This document shows positions 10,784 to 19,290 of a stretch of 64,000 bases of DNA, piece by piece (the stretch's first letter is position 1; the number at the start of each line of letters is the position of its first letter). Both the position numbers and the translations under genes were made by a program. The notes under the pieces are model-generated. The model saw only the letters and a program-made list of their open reading frames with translations, searched no databases and was not told the origin of the DNA. Where the stretch lies: assembly GCF_003063375.1 (NCBI RefSeq), contig NZ_NERY01000003.1:124001-188000 (forward strand). The letters run 5' to 3'. This DNA comes from Limnohabitans sp. MMS-10A-178 (GTDB taxonomy: Bacteria > Pseudomonadota > Gammaproteobacteria > Burkholderiales > Burkholderiaceae_C).

Positions 10784-10825
10784 TTATGCACAAGAATTGA
10801 TGCACTTACCAAGGACTTATCCACA
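10784..10825 (+). promoter_or_regulatory. Two DnaA boxes upstream of dnaB
   Basis: TTATGCACA (10784-10792) and TTATCCACA (10817-10825) both fit the DnaA-box consensus TTWTNCACA; the second is the perfect high-affinity box. Their start-to-start distance is 33 bp, about three helical turns, in the same orientation. They lie 57-98 bp upstream of the dnaB ATG. DnaA control of dnaB is an inference. Confidence 0.65.
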
Positions 10826-10881
10826 GGCTTGTCCAATGACCAAATGGCCTGTCATGCGTAAGATCGGGGTCTACACATTGA

Positions 10882-12321
10882 ATGTCCATGTCAGCACTTT
10901 TTTCGCCCCAATCTCTCTCTGAATCCGATCTTGGATTTAGCGCCGTTAGTCAAGATCAACAAATTGCGCAGCTGCGCGTCCCGCCGCACTCCATTGAGGC
11001 TGAGTCGAGTGTGTTGGGAGGTTTGTTGCTTGACAATTCGGCCTGGGATCGAATGGGCGACTTGCTCATTGACAACGATTTTTATCGACACGAACACAAG
11101 CTGATCTTCGGAGCCATTGCGGCTTTGATCAATGGGTCAAAGCCTGCAGATGTGATCACGGTCTACGAGCATTTGCAAAACCAAGGCAAATCCGAAGGCA
11201 TGGGTGGCTTGGCTTATTTGAACTCCTTGGCCCAGTACGTGCCCAGCGCCAGCAACATTCGCCGTTATGCTGAAATTGTGCGAGAGCGATCAATTCTGCG
11301 CAAGTTGGTCACGGCCAGCGACGAAATTGCCACTAACGCATTCAGCCCACAAGGCCGCGCCGTCGAAAAAATCTTAGACGAGGCTGAACAAAAAATCTTC
11401 AACATCGGTGAAGAAGGCTCGCGCATGAAGCAGGGCTTTCAGTCGATGGACACCTTGGTGGTCGATCTCATGGACCGCGTGCAAGAGATGGCCGACAACC
11501 CCAATGACATCACGGGTGTGCCCACCGGTTTCTACGATCTAGACCGCATGACCTCAGGCTTGCAGGCCGGTGACTTGGTGGTGATCGCTGCGCGACCTTC
11601 CATGGGTAAGACGGCCTTTGCCATCAACATTGCCGAACACGTGGCGCTCAATGAAGGATTGCCAGTGGCTGTGTTTTCCATGGAGATGGGGGCTGCTCAA
11701 TTGGCCGTTCGTGTGGTGGGCTCCATTGGCCGAATTGACCAGGGCCACTTGCGCACGGGCAAGCTTTCCGATGAAGAATGGCCACGCCTCACAGACGCCA
11801 TTGAAAGACTTCGAACGGTGTCATTGCACATCGATGAAACACCGGGTCTGACGACCAGTGAACTGCGTGCCAACGCGCGCCGTTTGGCTCGCAAGTGTGG
11901 CAAGTTGGGTTTGATTGTGGTTGACTATTTGCAACTCATGAGCGGCTCATCAGGCTCTGATGGCGACAACCGGGCCACTGAGTTGGGCGAAATATCTCGG
12001 GGCCTCAAAATGTTGGCCAAAGAGTTGCAATGTCCAGTCATTGCTTTGTCTCAGCTCAATCGCGGTGTTGAACAAAGAACCGACAAGCGCCCCATGATGA
12101 GCGACTTGCGAGAGTCGGGTGCCATTGAGCAAGACGCCGACATCATCATGTTCATTTACCGTGATGACTATTACAACAAAGACTCCAAAGACCCAGGCGT
12201 GGCCGAGATCATCATTGGCAAGCAGCGCAATGGCCCCACGGGCGCCGTTCGCTTAACCTTCTTGAAACCACTCACTCGCTTTGAGAGCTTGGCATCGGGC
12301 AGCGACAGCGGCGACTATTGA
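10882..12321 (+). CDS. dnaB: Replicative DNA helicase DnaB
   Basis: Hexameric 5'-3' helicase that drives the replication fork and recruits primase. The 479-aa protein has the N-terminal DnaB domain (VPPHSIEAESSVLGGLLLDNSAW), a linker, and a RecA-like ATPase with Walker A ARPSMGKT at about 237-244. It also has Walker B GLIVVDYLQLMSG and the arginine-finger region NRGVEQRTDKRPMMSDLRESGAIEQDADIIMFIYR. A second ATG two codons downstream is equally possible. No intein or insertion is seen. It ends against a short tandem repeat and the convergent phoH-like gene. Confidence 0.98.
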   Translation: MSMSALFSPQSLSESDLGFSAVSQDQQIAQLRVPPHSIEAESSVLGGLLLDNSAWDRMGDLLIDNDFYRHEHKLIFGAIAALINGSKPADVITVYEHLQNQGKSEGMGGLAYLNSLAQYVPSASNIRRYAEIVRERSILRKLVTASDEIATNAFSPQGRAVEKILDEAEQKIFNIGEEGSRMKQGFQSMDTLVVDLMDRVQEMADNPNDITGVPTGFYDLDRMTSGLQAGDLVVIAARPSMGKTAFAINIAEHVALNEGLPVAVFSMEMGAAQLAVRVVGSIGRIDQGHLRTGKLSDEEWPRLTDAIERLRTVSLHIDETPGLTTSELRANARRLARKCGKLGLIVVDYLQLMSGSSGSDGDNRATELGEISRGLKMLAKELQCPVIALSQLNRGVEQRTDKRPMMSDLRESGAIEQDADIIMFIYRDDYYNKDSKDPGVAEIIIGKQRNGPTGAVRLTFLKPLTRFESLASGSDSGDY

Positions 12322-12339
12322 AGTCCATCAGGGGGCGCC

Positions 12340-12401
12340 GCCCGCTTATCGAACGCTTATCGAACGCTTATCGCCCCCTTATCGCCCCCTTATCGCCCGC
12401 T
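12340..12401. repeat. 11-bp tandem repeat between dnaB and phoH-like gene
   Basis: Five complete 11-bp units and a 7-bp partial unit run head to tail from 12340. The sequences are GCCCGCTTATC, GAACGCTTATC twice and GCCCCCTTATC twice, followed by GCCCGCT. The array fills the gap between two convergent stops. GGGGGCG at 12331-12337 can pair with CGCCCCC inside unit 4 or unit 5, so the array may also form alternative hairpins. Confidence 0.85.
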
Positions 12402-12406
12402 GAGAA

Positions 12407-14086
12407 TCAAAGCACCTCGCTGGCAAAGTCTGCCAGACGCGATCTCTCTCCGCGCGCCAGGGTGATGTGGCCACCATGTGCCCAGCCTTTGAAGCGATCA
12501 ACGGCGTAAGTCAGGCCCGAAGAGCCTTCGGTGAGGTAGGGCGTATCGATTTGCGCCAAGTTGCCCATGCAAATGATCTTGGTGCCAGGGCCAGCACGTG
12601 TGATCAAGGTTTTCATCTGTTTGGGCGTTAGGTTTTGAGCTTCATCGATGATCACGTATTTGTTCATGAAGGTTCGACCCCGCATGAAGTTCATACTTTT
12701 GATTTTGATGCGGCTGCGAATCAACTCGGTGGTGGCCGCACGGCCCCATTCTCCCGCATTGCCACCATCGCCTTTGGCCAAAAACTCTAGGTTGTCGTCC
12801 AATGCGCCCATCCAAGGACCCATCTTTTCTTCTTCGGTGCCTGGCAGAAAACCAATGTCTTCGCCCACACTCACTGTGGCGCGGGTCATGATGATTTCGG
12901 TATAGCGGCGGTCGTCTAGTACTTGGGTGAGTCCTGCCGCCAAGGCCATGAGAGTCTTGCCAGTACCAGCAGTACCTGCCAAGGTGACAAAGTCAATTTC
13001 TGGGTCGGTCAGCATGTTCATGGCAAAGTTTTGTTCGCGATTGCGAGTGGTCACACCCCACACTGCATTTTTGGCATGACCAAAATCTTTGAGTGTTTTC
13101 AATACGGCTGTTTTGCCTCTGATCTCTGTCACGCGTGCATACAAGCTTGGTTCGCCAGGTGCTTCTAGGAACACAAACTGATTGATTAGCAAACTTGGGA
13201 CCAAGGGACCGCTAAAACGGTAGAAGGTGTAGCTGCCTTGTTGCCAACTTTCAATGGCTTTCCCATGGCGATTCCAGAAGTCTGAAGGCAAAGCCAGGGC
13301 ACCTGAGTACATCAGGTCGCCATCTTCCAGAACTTTGTCGTTTTGATAGTCTTCTGCAGCCATGCCCAAAGCCCTGGCTTTGACGCGCATGTTGATGTCT
13401 TTGGACACCAGCACCACCTCACGCGGTGCGTGCAGTTTGCCCAAGGCTTGCACCACGCCCAAAATTTGGTTGTCGGCTTTGCCTTGCGGCAAGCTCATGG
13501 GCAAGCTGACATCCATGATTTGGGTTTGGAAGAACAGCTTGCCGCTGGCTTCAATGTGGCCTGTGCCGCTGAGGGGCAGGCCCTTTTGCATGTCAGATTC
13601 AGGGGCAGCTGCTAAGGCATCGAGCGAGCGGCTGGTTTGTCTGGCATTTCGAGCCACCTCTGTCATGCCCTTTTTGTGACTGTCTAACTCTTCCAAAACA
13701 ATCATGGGCAAGTAGATGTCGTGTTCTTCAAATTGGAACAGACACATGGGGTCGTGCATCAAGACGTTGGTGTCTAGCACAAACAATTTGGTGGGACCGT
13801 TGTGCTTTTTAACAGGCTTTGGTTTTTTAGCGATGACAGGCAAAGCCACACGAGTGTCCTTGCTGGCCACTGGGCTGTCGGTAGAGATGTGGGTGGGCGT
13901 TGCCACGGGCTCGTTGTCAGTCAAATAGCCAGACTGCTCAGCAGCTGATTTCTTGGTGTTTGTTTTTTTAGCTGGCGCTTGAGGCCGAGCTGAAGTTAGG
14001 GGTGGTGTTGAAGTTTTTTCAGAGCGGGGGATGTTTTTGTTGGCAAGCAAAGAAGCGCGCTGTGTTGGTGCGGGGGGCAGTGGCAT
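12407..14086 (-). CDS. PIN-domain / PhoH-family ATPase
   Basis: Cytosolic 559-aa protein. A low-complexity Pro/Lys-rich N-terminus (1-95) precedes a PIN nuclease-like domain starting about residue 100 (KLFVLDTNVLMHDP, with the first acidic residue D105). The C-terminal PhoH ATPase has Walker A GTAGTGKT around 370-378 and the Walker B-like stretch KYVIIDEAQNLTP. PIN-PhoH proteins (PhoH2, YlaK type) act as ATP-driven RNases or helicases. The exact role in this organism is unknown. Transcription reads toward dnaB, upstream of which lies the prxQ terminator, so it probably has its own promoter. Confidence 0.88.
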   Translation of the reverse strand: MPLPPAPTQRASLLANKNIPRSEKTSTPPLTSARPQAPAKKTNTKKSAAEQSGYLTDNEPVATPTHISTDSPVASKDTRVALPVIAKKPKPVKKHNGPTKLFVLDTNVLMHDPMCLFQFEEHDIYLPMIVLEELDSHKKGMTEVARNARQTSRSLDALAAAPESDMQKGLPLSGTGHIEASGKLFFQTQIMDVSLPMSLPQGKADNQILGVVQALGKLHAPREVVLVSKDINMRVKARALGMAAEDYQNDKVLEDGDLMYSGALALPSDFWNRHGKAIESWQQGSYTFYRFSGPLVPSLLINQFVFLEAPGEPSLYARVTEIRGKTAVLKTLKDFGHAKNAVWGVTTRNREQNFAMNMLTDPEIDFVTLAGTAGTGKTLMALAAGLTQVLDDRRYTEIIMTRATVSVGEDIGFLPGTEEEKMGPWMGALDDNLEFLAKGDGGNAGEWGRAATTELIRSRIKIKSMNFMRGRTFMNKYVIIDEAQNLTPKQMKTLITRAGPGTKIICMGNLAQIDTPYLTEGSSGLTYAVDRFKGWAHGGHITLARGERSRLADFASEVL

Positions 14087-14131
14087 AAATCAAGGCCTCA
14101 GTAGAAAAAATAAAATCGATATCGCAAAGAA

Positions 14132-14159
14132 AAAGCCGCCTTGAGACCGAGGCGGCTTT
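14132..14159 (-). terminator. Intrinsic terminator after prxQ
   Basis: AAAGCCGCC (14132-14140) pairs with GGCGGCTTT (14151-14159) around a 10-nt loop. On the minus strand it ends in a T-rich run (complement of 14121-14134), so it would stop transcripts leaving the peroxiredoxin gene before the phoH-like gene. Confidence 0.8.
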
Positions 14160-14202
14160 GTTTAAATAGGCAATGGGGCTGTTATTCAGCGGCATGTCGC
14201 CA

Positions 14203-14679
14203 TTATGCGGCTTTTTTCAGTGCCTTGACGGCTTTTAAAACATCTTCAACGTGACCTGGTACTTTCAAACCACGCCATTCTTCTTTGACCAAGCCATCGG
14301 GGCCAATCAGGAAGGTGCTGCGCTCTATGCCTTTGACTTTTTTGCCATACATGATTTTGTTCTTGACCACGCCAAACATATGGCACATTTTTTCTTCGGT
14401 ATCGGCAATGAGTTCAAAAGGAAGTTCAAGTTTGGCCTTGAAATCGTCATGTGACTTCATATTGTCACGAGAGACGCCAAAAACAGTGGCACCGGCTTTG
14501 GCAAAGTCTTTGTATTTGTCGCGAAACTGCATGGCCTCAGTGGTGCAACCAGGTGTATTGTCCTTCGGGTAGAAGTACAAAATCATGATTTTGCCGTTGT
14601 GAGATGTGTTTGAAACCTTGAGTCCGCCCGTTGCGTTTGCTTCAAATTCAGGGAGGGGTTTGTTAACAACAATCGCCAT
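14203..14679 (-). CDS. bcp: Thioredoxin-dependent peroxiredoxin (Bcp/PrxQ)
   Basis: Reduces hydrogen peroxide and organic hydroperoxides with thioredoxin as donor. The 158-aa protein has the PrxQ motif YPKDNTPGCTTEAMQFRD, containing the peroxidatic Cys. The second cysteine usually found five residues later is absent (the motif reads CTTEA), as in one-Cys members. A further cysteine occurs at EEKMCHMFG. The ATG at 14679 is chosen because MAIVVNKPLPEF is the natural N-terminus; upstream in-frame codons give a non-conserved extension. Confidence 0.93.
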   Translation of the reverse strand: MAIVVNKPLPEFEANATGGLKVSNTSHNGKIMILYFYPKDNTPGCTTEAMQFRDKYKDFAKAGATVFGVSRDNMKSHDDFKAKLELPFELIADTEEKMCHMFGVVKNKIMYGKKVKGIERSTFLIGPDGLVKEEWRGLKVPGHVEDVLKAVKALKKAA

Positions 14680-14818
14680 AGAACTAATCTCACGTATCAG
14701 AAATGAACCGCATGACCGACCAATCTCGGAAGGAGACCCGTCTGGCGGCAATTGGGTATTTTATCCTGAAACCTGCCGGGTTTCTCCATTGGCGTTAAAT
14801 CAGTTATGTCAGTTGGGC

Positions 14819-15193
14819 TCAGTCTTGGTGAGGAATTAGGGCCAAAACCACATGGCGGCCTTCACCCGCCAGCACATTGAAGGTACGGCAGGCGGCGCCG
14901 TTGTCCATGGTTTCCACTCCGATTCGCTTGTGAATCAAGCCCTGAATGAGTTTGGGGGATGGAAATCGGATGCGTTTACCACTGCCAAAAAGGACCAGTT
15001 CGGGGCCGAAGGGCAGAAGTTCGTCAAAAGAGGCTTGGGAGAGGTTTTCGAAGCTGTCGGCAGACCATTTTTGGGGTCCTTGAACCGAGCATAAAAGCAA
15101 GGGGCAGATTTGGGATATTCCGTTGACGACCACGCCTTCATCGCTGTAACTTTGAATGGCGTAAGCGTTGCTGGCATCGGGATGGAGTTTCAT
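14819..15193 (-). CDS. Mth938-like (DUF498) domain protein
   Basis: Small 124-aa protein of the Mth938/NDUFAF3-like family. It is recognised from EGVVVNGISQICPLLLCS, the LVLFGSGKRIRFPSP motif and the C-terminal ACRTFNVLAGEGRHVVLALI. The biochemical role of bacterial members is not established. The ATG at 15193 (MKLHPDASNAYAI) is preferred to a GTG at 15259, since a TATAAT-like hexamer on the minus strand (15238-15233) lies between them. It diverges from the aminotransferase gene. Confidence 0.8.
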   Translation of the reverse strand: MKLHPDASNAYAIQSYSDEGVVVNGISQICPLLLCSVQGPQKWSADSFENLSQASFDELLPFGPELVLFGSGKRIRFPSPKLIQGLIHKRIGVETMDNGAACRTFNVLAGEGRHVVLALIPHQD

Positions 15194-15273
15194 GCGTTGG
15201 TGTTTCTTAAAAATGGCCAGTTCTGTGGTCAAATTATAGGTTTTCCCAAGCGACAACACCCCTCGGAGGGATT

Positions 15274-16506
15274 TTGAAAACTATCCAAAAATCAGCCAAG
15301 CTCGCCAACGTTTGTTATGACATTCGCGGCCCCATCATGGACCGTGCCAGACAAATGGAGGAAGAGGGTCACAAAATCATCAAGCTCAACATCGGCAATT
15401 TGGCCGTGTTTGGCTTCGATGCGCCCGAGGAAATTCAACAAGACATGATCCGTAACCTGCCCAATTCGGCTGGTTATTCAGACAGCAAGGGCATTTTTGG
15501 TGCTCGCAAAGCGGTGATGCATGAAACGCAAAAACAGGGCATCAAGGGCGTTACCTTAGAGGATATTTATTTGGGCAATGGCGCCAGCGAATTGATCGTG
15601 ATGGCCACCAATGCCTTGTTAGACAATGGCAATGAGCTGTTGGTGCCAGCCCCCGATTACCCCCTGTGGACGGCAGCGGCCAGTTTGTCGGGCGCAATGC
15701 CAGTGCACTATTTGTGCGACGAATCTAAGGGCTGGACGCCAAATTTGGCCGACATTCAAGCCAAAATCACGCCGCAGACCAAGGGCATTGTGGTCATCAA
15801 TCCCAACAACCCCACTGGCGCTTTGTACAGCGACGACATTCTGCGAGGCATCATTGACATTGCCAGAAAACACAGCTTGGTCATTTTTGCAGATGAGGTC
15901 TACGACAAAGTTTTGTACGACGGTGTCAAGCACACGCCCATTGCCAGCTTGAGTCAAGACGTTTTGACACTCACTTTCAACTCATTGTCCAAAAGTTACC
16001 GCTCCTGCGGCTATCGTGCAGGTTGGATGATTGTCAGTGGCGACAAGCGTCCAGCGAAAGATTACATTGAAGGCTTGAACATGTTGTCCAACATGCGCCT
16101 TTGTGCCAATGTTCCTGGCCAGTGGGCTATTCAAACAGCGCTGGGTGGACACCAAAGCATCAACGAATTGGTCAATGAAGGCGGCCGATTGCGCAAACAG
16201 CGAGATCTGGCCTACGAACTCATCAACGCCATTCCAGGCGTGACATGTGTCAAGCCTGTCGCGGCCCTTTACATGTTCCCAAGGCTAGATCCTAAGGTGT
16301 ACCCCATCGAAGATGACCAACAATTCTTCCTTGAAATGTTGCAAGACACCAAAGTGATGTTGGTCCAAGGAACAGGCTTCAATTGGACGGCACCTGATCA
16401 CTTCAGAATTGTGTTCTTGCCCCATCTGGACGATTTGCGTGAGGCCATTGGTCGGATGGCAAAGTTTTTAGAAAAAGCGCGACAGCGCTTTGGTACAGCG
16501 GTCTAA
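15274..16506 (+). CDS. alaA: Alanine-synthesising aminotransferase (AlaA-like)
   Basis: PLP-dependent class I aminotransferase, 410 aa, that forms alanine from pyruvate and glutamate. It matches AlaA end to end from memory: KSAKLANVCYDIRGPIMD at the start, NPNNPTGALYS, FADEVYDK, and the PLP lysine in SLSKSYRSCGYRAGW at residue 240, then LVQGTGFNW. One deviation is LNIGNLAVFGF where E. coli has NPAPFGF. It starts at a TTG (15274) four bases after GGAGGG. It is followed at 11 bp by hom, so it probably belongs to a hom-thrC transcription unit. Confidence 0.92.
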   Translation: MKTIQKSAKLANVCYDIRGPIMDRARQMEEEGHKIIKLNIGNLAVFGFDAPEEIQQDMIRNLPNSAGYSDSKGIFGARKAVMHETQKQGIKGVTLEDIYLGNGASELIVMATNALLDNGNELLVPAPDYPLWTAAASLSGAMPVHYLCDESKGWTPNLADIQAKITPQTKGIVVINPNNPTGALYSDDILRGIIDIARKHSLVIFADEVYDKVLYDGVKHTPIASLSQDVLTLTFNSLSKSYRSCGYRAGWMIVSGDKRPAKDYIEGLNMLSNMRLCANVPGQWAIQTALGGHQSINELVNEGGRLRKQRDLAYELINAIPGVTCVKPVAALYMFPRLDPKVYPIEDDQQFFLEMLQDTKVMLVQGTGFNWTAPDHFRIVFLPHLDDLREAIGRMAKFLEKARQRFGTAV

Positions 16507-16517
16507 GTGAGAAAAAA

Positions 16518-17840
16518 ATGAAACCGATTCAAGTTGGCCTGTTAGGCATGGGTACTGTGGGCAGTGGCACCTTCAATGTATTGCGCCGCAATCAAGAAGA
16601 AATCCAACGACGCGCTGGCCGTGGCATTGAAATCACCATGGTGGCCGATTTGGATGTGGCCAAAGCGCAAGCTTTGGTGGGGCCCCATATCAAAGTGGTG
16701 AGTGATGCGCGGCAAATCATTGCCAATCCCGAAATTGACATTGTGGTTGAGCTCATTGGTGGTTACGGCATTGCCAAAAGCTTGGTCATGGAGGCCATTG
16801 CAGCAGGCAAGCATGTGGTTACTGCCAACAAGGCTTTGTTGGCTGTTCATGGCACCGAAATTTTTGCAGCGGCCCATGCCAAAGGCGTGATGGTGGCCTT
16901 TGAAGCTGCAGTGGCTGGTGGCATTCCAATCATCAAAGCATTGCGGGAAGGCTTAACAGCCAACCGAATTCAATGGGTGGCTGGCATCATCAATGGCACC
17001 ACCAATTTCATTCTGTCCGAAATGCGCGACAAAGGTTTGGACTTTGATGTGGTCCTCAAAGAAGCTCAGCGCTTGGGTTATGCAGAGACCGATCCCACCT
17101 TCGACATTGAAGGCGTAGATGCTGCACACAAGGCCACACTCATGAGCGCCTTGGCCTTTGGAATTCCCGTTCAGTTTGACAAGGCCTACATTGAAGGCAT
17201 TACCAAATTGGGTGCTGCCGACATCAAATACGCTGAGCAGTTGGGCTATCGCATCAAATTGCTCGGCATCACAAAGCGCACTGAAGCGGGCGTTGAGCTT
17301 CGCGTTCACCCCAGCCTGGTACCCACGCAGCGTTTGATTGCCAACGTTGAAGGTGCCATGAATGCTGTGATGGTGCAAGGCGATGCGGTGGGCACCACGC
17401 TTTATTACGGCAAGGGCGCAGGCTCTGAGCCAACAGCCAGTGCTGTGGTTGCCGATTTGGTGGACATCACGCGCTTGCACACAGCTGATCCTTTAAACCG
17501 GGTGCCTCATTTGGCCTTCCAACCCGACGCCATGAGCAGCTTGAAAATCTTGCCCATGACCGATGTTGTGACCAGCTACTACCTGCGCCTGAGGGTGGCC
17601 GATGAGGCTGGCGTGCTGGCCAAACTCACAGGCTTGTTGGCAGAGGCCAACATCAGCATTGATGCTGTTTTGCAGCGTGAAGCCGACCAGGTAAGCCAAG
17701 CAGGTGAGAACCAAACAGATGTGATCATCCTCACGCACGACACGCGTGAAGGCACAATGAACGACGTGCTGGCGCAAATGCAAGCCTTGCCCACCGTGAT
17801 GGCACCCATCACCAAAATTCGCAAAGAAGAGCTGAACTGA
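16518..17840 (+). CDS. hom: Homoserine dehydrogenase
   Basis: Reduces aspartate semialdehyde to homoserine, the branch point to threonine and methionine. The 440-aa protein has the N-terminal Rossmann motif GLLGMGTVGSGTF, the catalytic region GIINGTTNFILSEM with GVDAAHKATLMSALAFG, and a C-terminal ACT domain (LRVADEAGVLAKLTGLLAEANISID) for feedback control. It is a stand-alone enzyme, not fused to aspartokinase. The TGA overlaps the thrC ATG as TGATG, indicating coupling. Confidence 0.97.
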   Translation: MKPIQVGLLGMGTVGSGTFNVLRRNQEEIQRRAGRGIEITMVADLDVAKAQALVGPHIKVVSDARQIIANPEIDIVVELIGGYGIAKSLVMEAIAAGKHVVTANKALLAVHGTEIFAAAHAKGVMVAFEAAVAGGIPIIKALREGLTANRIQWVAGIINGTTNFILSEMRDKGLDFDVVLKEAQRLGYAETDPTFDIEGVDAAHKATLMSALAFGIPVQFDKAYIEGITKLGAADIKYAEQLGYRIKLLGITKRTEAGVELRVHPSLVPTQRLIANVEGAMNAVMVQGDAVGTTLYYGKGAGSEPTASAVVADLVDITRLHTADPLNRVPHLAFQPDAMSSLKILPMTDVVTSYYLRLRVADEAGVLAKLTGLLAEANISIDAVLQREADQVSQAGENQTDVIILTHDTREGTMNDVLAQMQALPTVMAPITKIRKEELN

Positions 17841-19285
17841 TGCGCTACTTGTCCACCCGCGGTCATCCTGATCGCAAAAGGTTTTGCGAAATTTTGCTAG
17901 AAGGCTTGGCGCCAGATGGTGGCTTGTACTTGCCCGAAACCTATCCGCAGATATCACCCGCGCAGCTGGGCAATTTGCGCCAAGTTTTCAAAACCCAGGG
18001 CTATGCGGCATTGGCTTACGAAGTTTTGTCTTTGTACATCGATGACATTCCTTCCAGCGATTTGCGTGCCTTGTGCCAGAAAACATACACCGAAGCCGTC
18101 TTTGGCACGCCCGAAATTGTGCCCATCAAGCCCATTCAAACCAAGGCAGCAATGGGCGCTCAGGTTTACTTGGAAGCGCTTTCCAATGGCCCTACCTTGG
18201 CCTTCAAAGACATGGCCATGCAGTTGCTTGGCAATCTGTTTGAGTATGAGCTAACGCGTCGCAACGAAGAGCTCAACATTTTGGGCGCCACCTCAGGCGA
18301 CACGGGCAGCGCCGCTGAATACGCCATGCGTGGCAAAAAAGGGGTGAGGGTTTTCATGACCAGCCCTGAGGGCCGCATGAGTCCTTTTCAGCAAGCTCAA
18401 ATGTTCAGCCTGCTCGATGCCAACATTCACAACATTGCCATTCAAGGCGTGTTCGATGACTGTCAAGACATTGTGAAGGCCGTGAGCAACGATTTGGAAT
18501 TCAAGCGCAAATACAAAATTGGCACTGTCAACTCCATCAACTGGGCCCGTTTGCTGGCGCAAGTGGTGTACTACTTTGCAGGCTACTTTCAAGCCACACA
18601 AGACAACACTCAAAAAGTCAGCTTCAGTGTGCCAAGCGGCAACTTTGGCAATGTGTGCGCCGGTCATGTGGCTCGCATGATGGGCTTGCCCATTGCCCAT
18701 CTTGTGGTGGCCACCAACGAAAATGACGTGCTCGATGAGTTCTTTAAGACAGGTGTTTACCGCGTTCGCGGAACGGCCGATACTCACGAAACATCCAGCC
18801 CGTCCATGGACATCTCCAAGGCCAGCAACTTTGAACGGTTTGTGTTCGACCTGTTGCAGCGTGATGCAGCGCGAGTGAAAAATTTATTTCACGATCAACT
18901 GAATCAAACGGGCCAATTCAATTTGGGACAAGACCCCTTGTTTGCGAAAGCCAAATCCCAGTTTGGTTTCTTAAGCGGCAAGAGCACCCATGCCGATCGC
19001 TTGAAAACCATTCAGGAAGTTTTTGCGACCAATCAAATCATGATTGACACGCACACTGCAGATGGCCTGAAAGTGGCCGTGCCATTGGCTCAAGACCACG
19101 TACCCATGTTGGTGCTGGAGACGGCTTTGCCCATCAAGTTTGCAGCTACTTTGGTGGAGGCCTTGGGCCGTGAACCCAATCGTCCGGCCAAGTTCGAAGG
19201 CATTGAAGCCTTGCCCAAGCGGGTGACGCTCATGCCCAAATCGGTTGATGCCGTCAAGGCGTTCATCGTGCAGCATTGCGATTGA
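17840..19285 (+). CDS. thrC: Threonine synthase
   Basis: PLP enzyme converting O-phosphohomoserine to threonine. The 481-aa protein has the N-terminal MRYLSTRG motif, the PLP lysine in LAFKDMAMQ at residue 123, the substrate loop LGATSGDTGSAAEYAMRGKKGV and the phosphate-binding PSGNFGNVCAGHVA. It belongs to the longer E. coli/yeast-type ThrC class. It is translationally coupled to hom and 5 bp ahead of moeA. Confidence 0.97.
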   Translation: MRYLSTRGHPDRKRFCEILLEGLAPDGGLYLPETYPQISPAQLGNLRQVFKTQGYAALAYEVLSLYIDDIPSSDLRALCQKTYTEAVFGTPEIVPIKPIQTKAAMGAQVYLEALSNGPTLAFKDMAMQLLGNLFEYELTRRNEELNILGATSGDTGSAAEYAMRGKKGVRVFMTSPEGRMSPFQQAQMFSLLDANIHNIAIQGVFDDCQDIVKAVSNDLEFKRKYKIGTVNSINWARLLAQVVYYFAGYFQATQDNTQKVSFSVPSGNFGNVCAGHVARMMGLPIAHLVVATNENDVLDEFFKTGVYRVRGTADTHETSSPSMDISKASNFERFVFDLLQRDAARVKNLFHDQLNQTGQFNLGQDPLFAKAKSQFGFLSGKSTHADRLKTIQEVFATNQIMIDTHTADGLKVAVPLAQDHVPMLVLETALPIKFAATLVEALGREPNRPAKFEGIEALPKRVTLMPKSVDAVKAFIVQHCD

Positions 19286-19290
19286 GTCCT

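Noticed and set aside
12340..12401. Possible CRISPR array
   Set aside because: The 11-bp units are contiguous without spacers and no cas genes are in the window.
12318..12509. Short open frame running across the 11-bp repeats
   Set aside because: It covers the repeat and then the antisense of the PhoH C-terminus; no start signal or conserved sequence.
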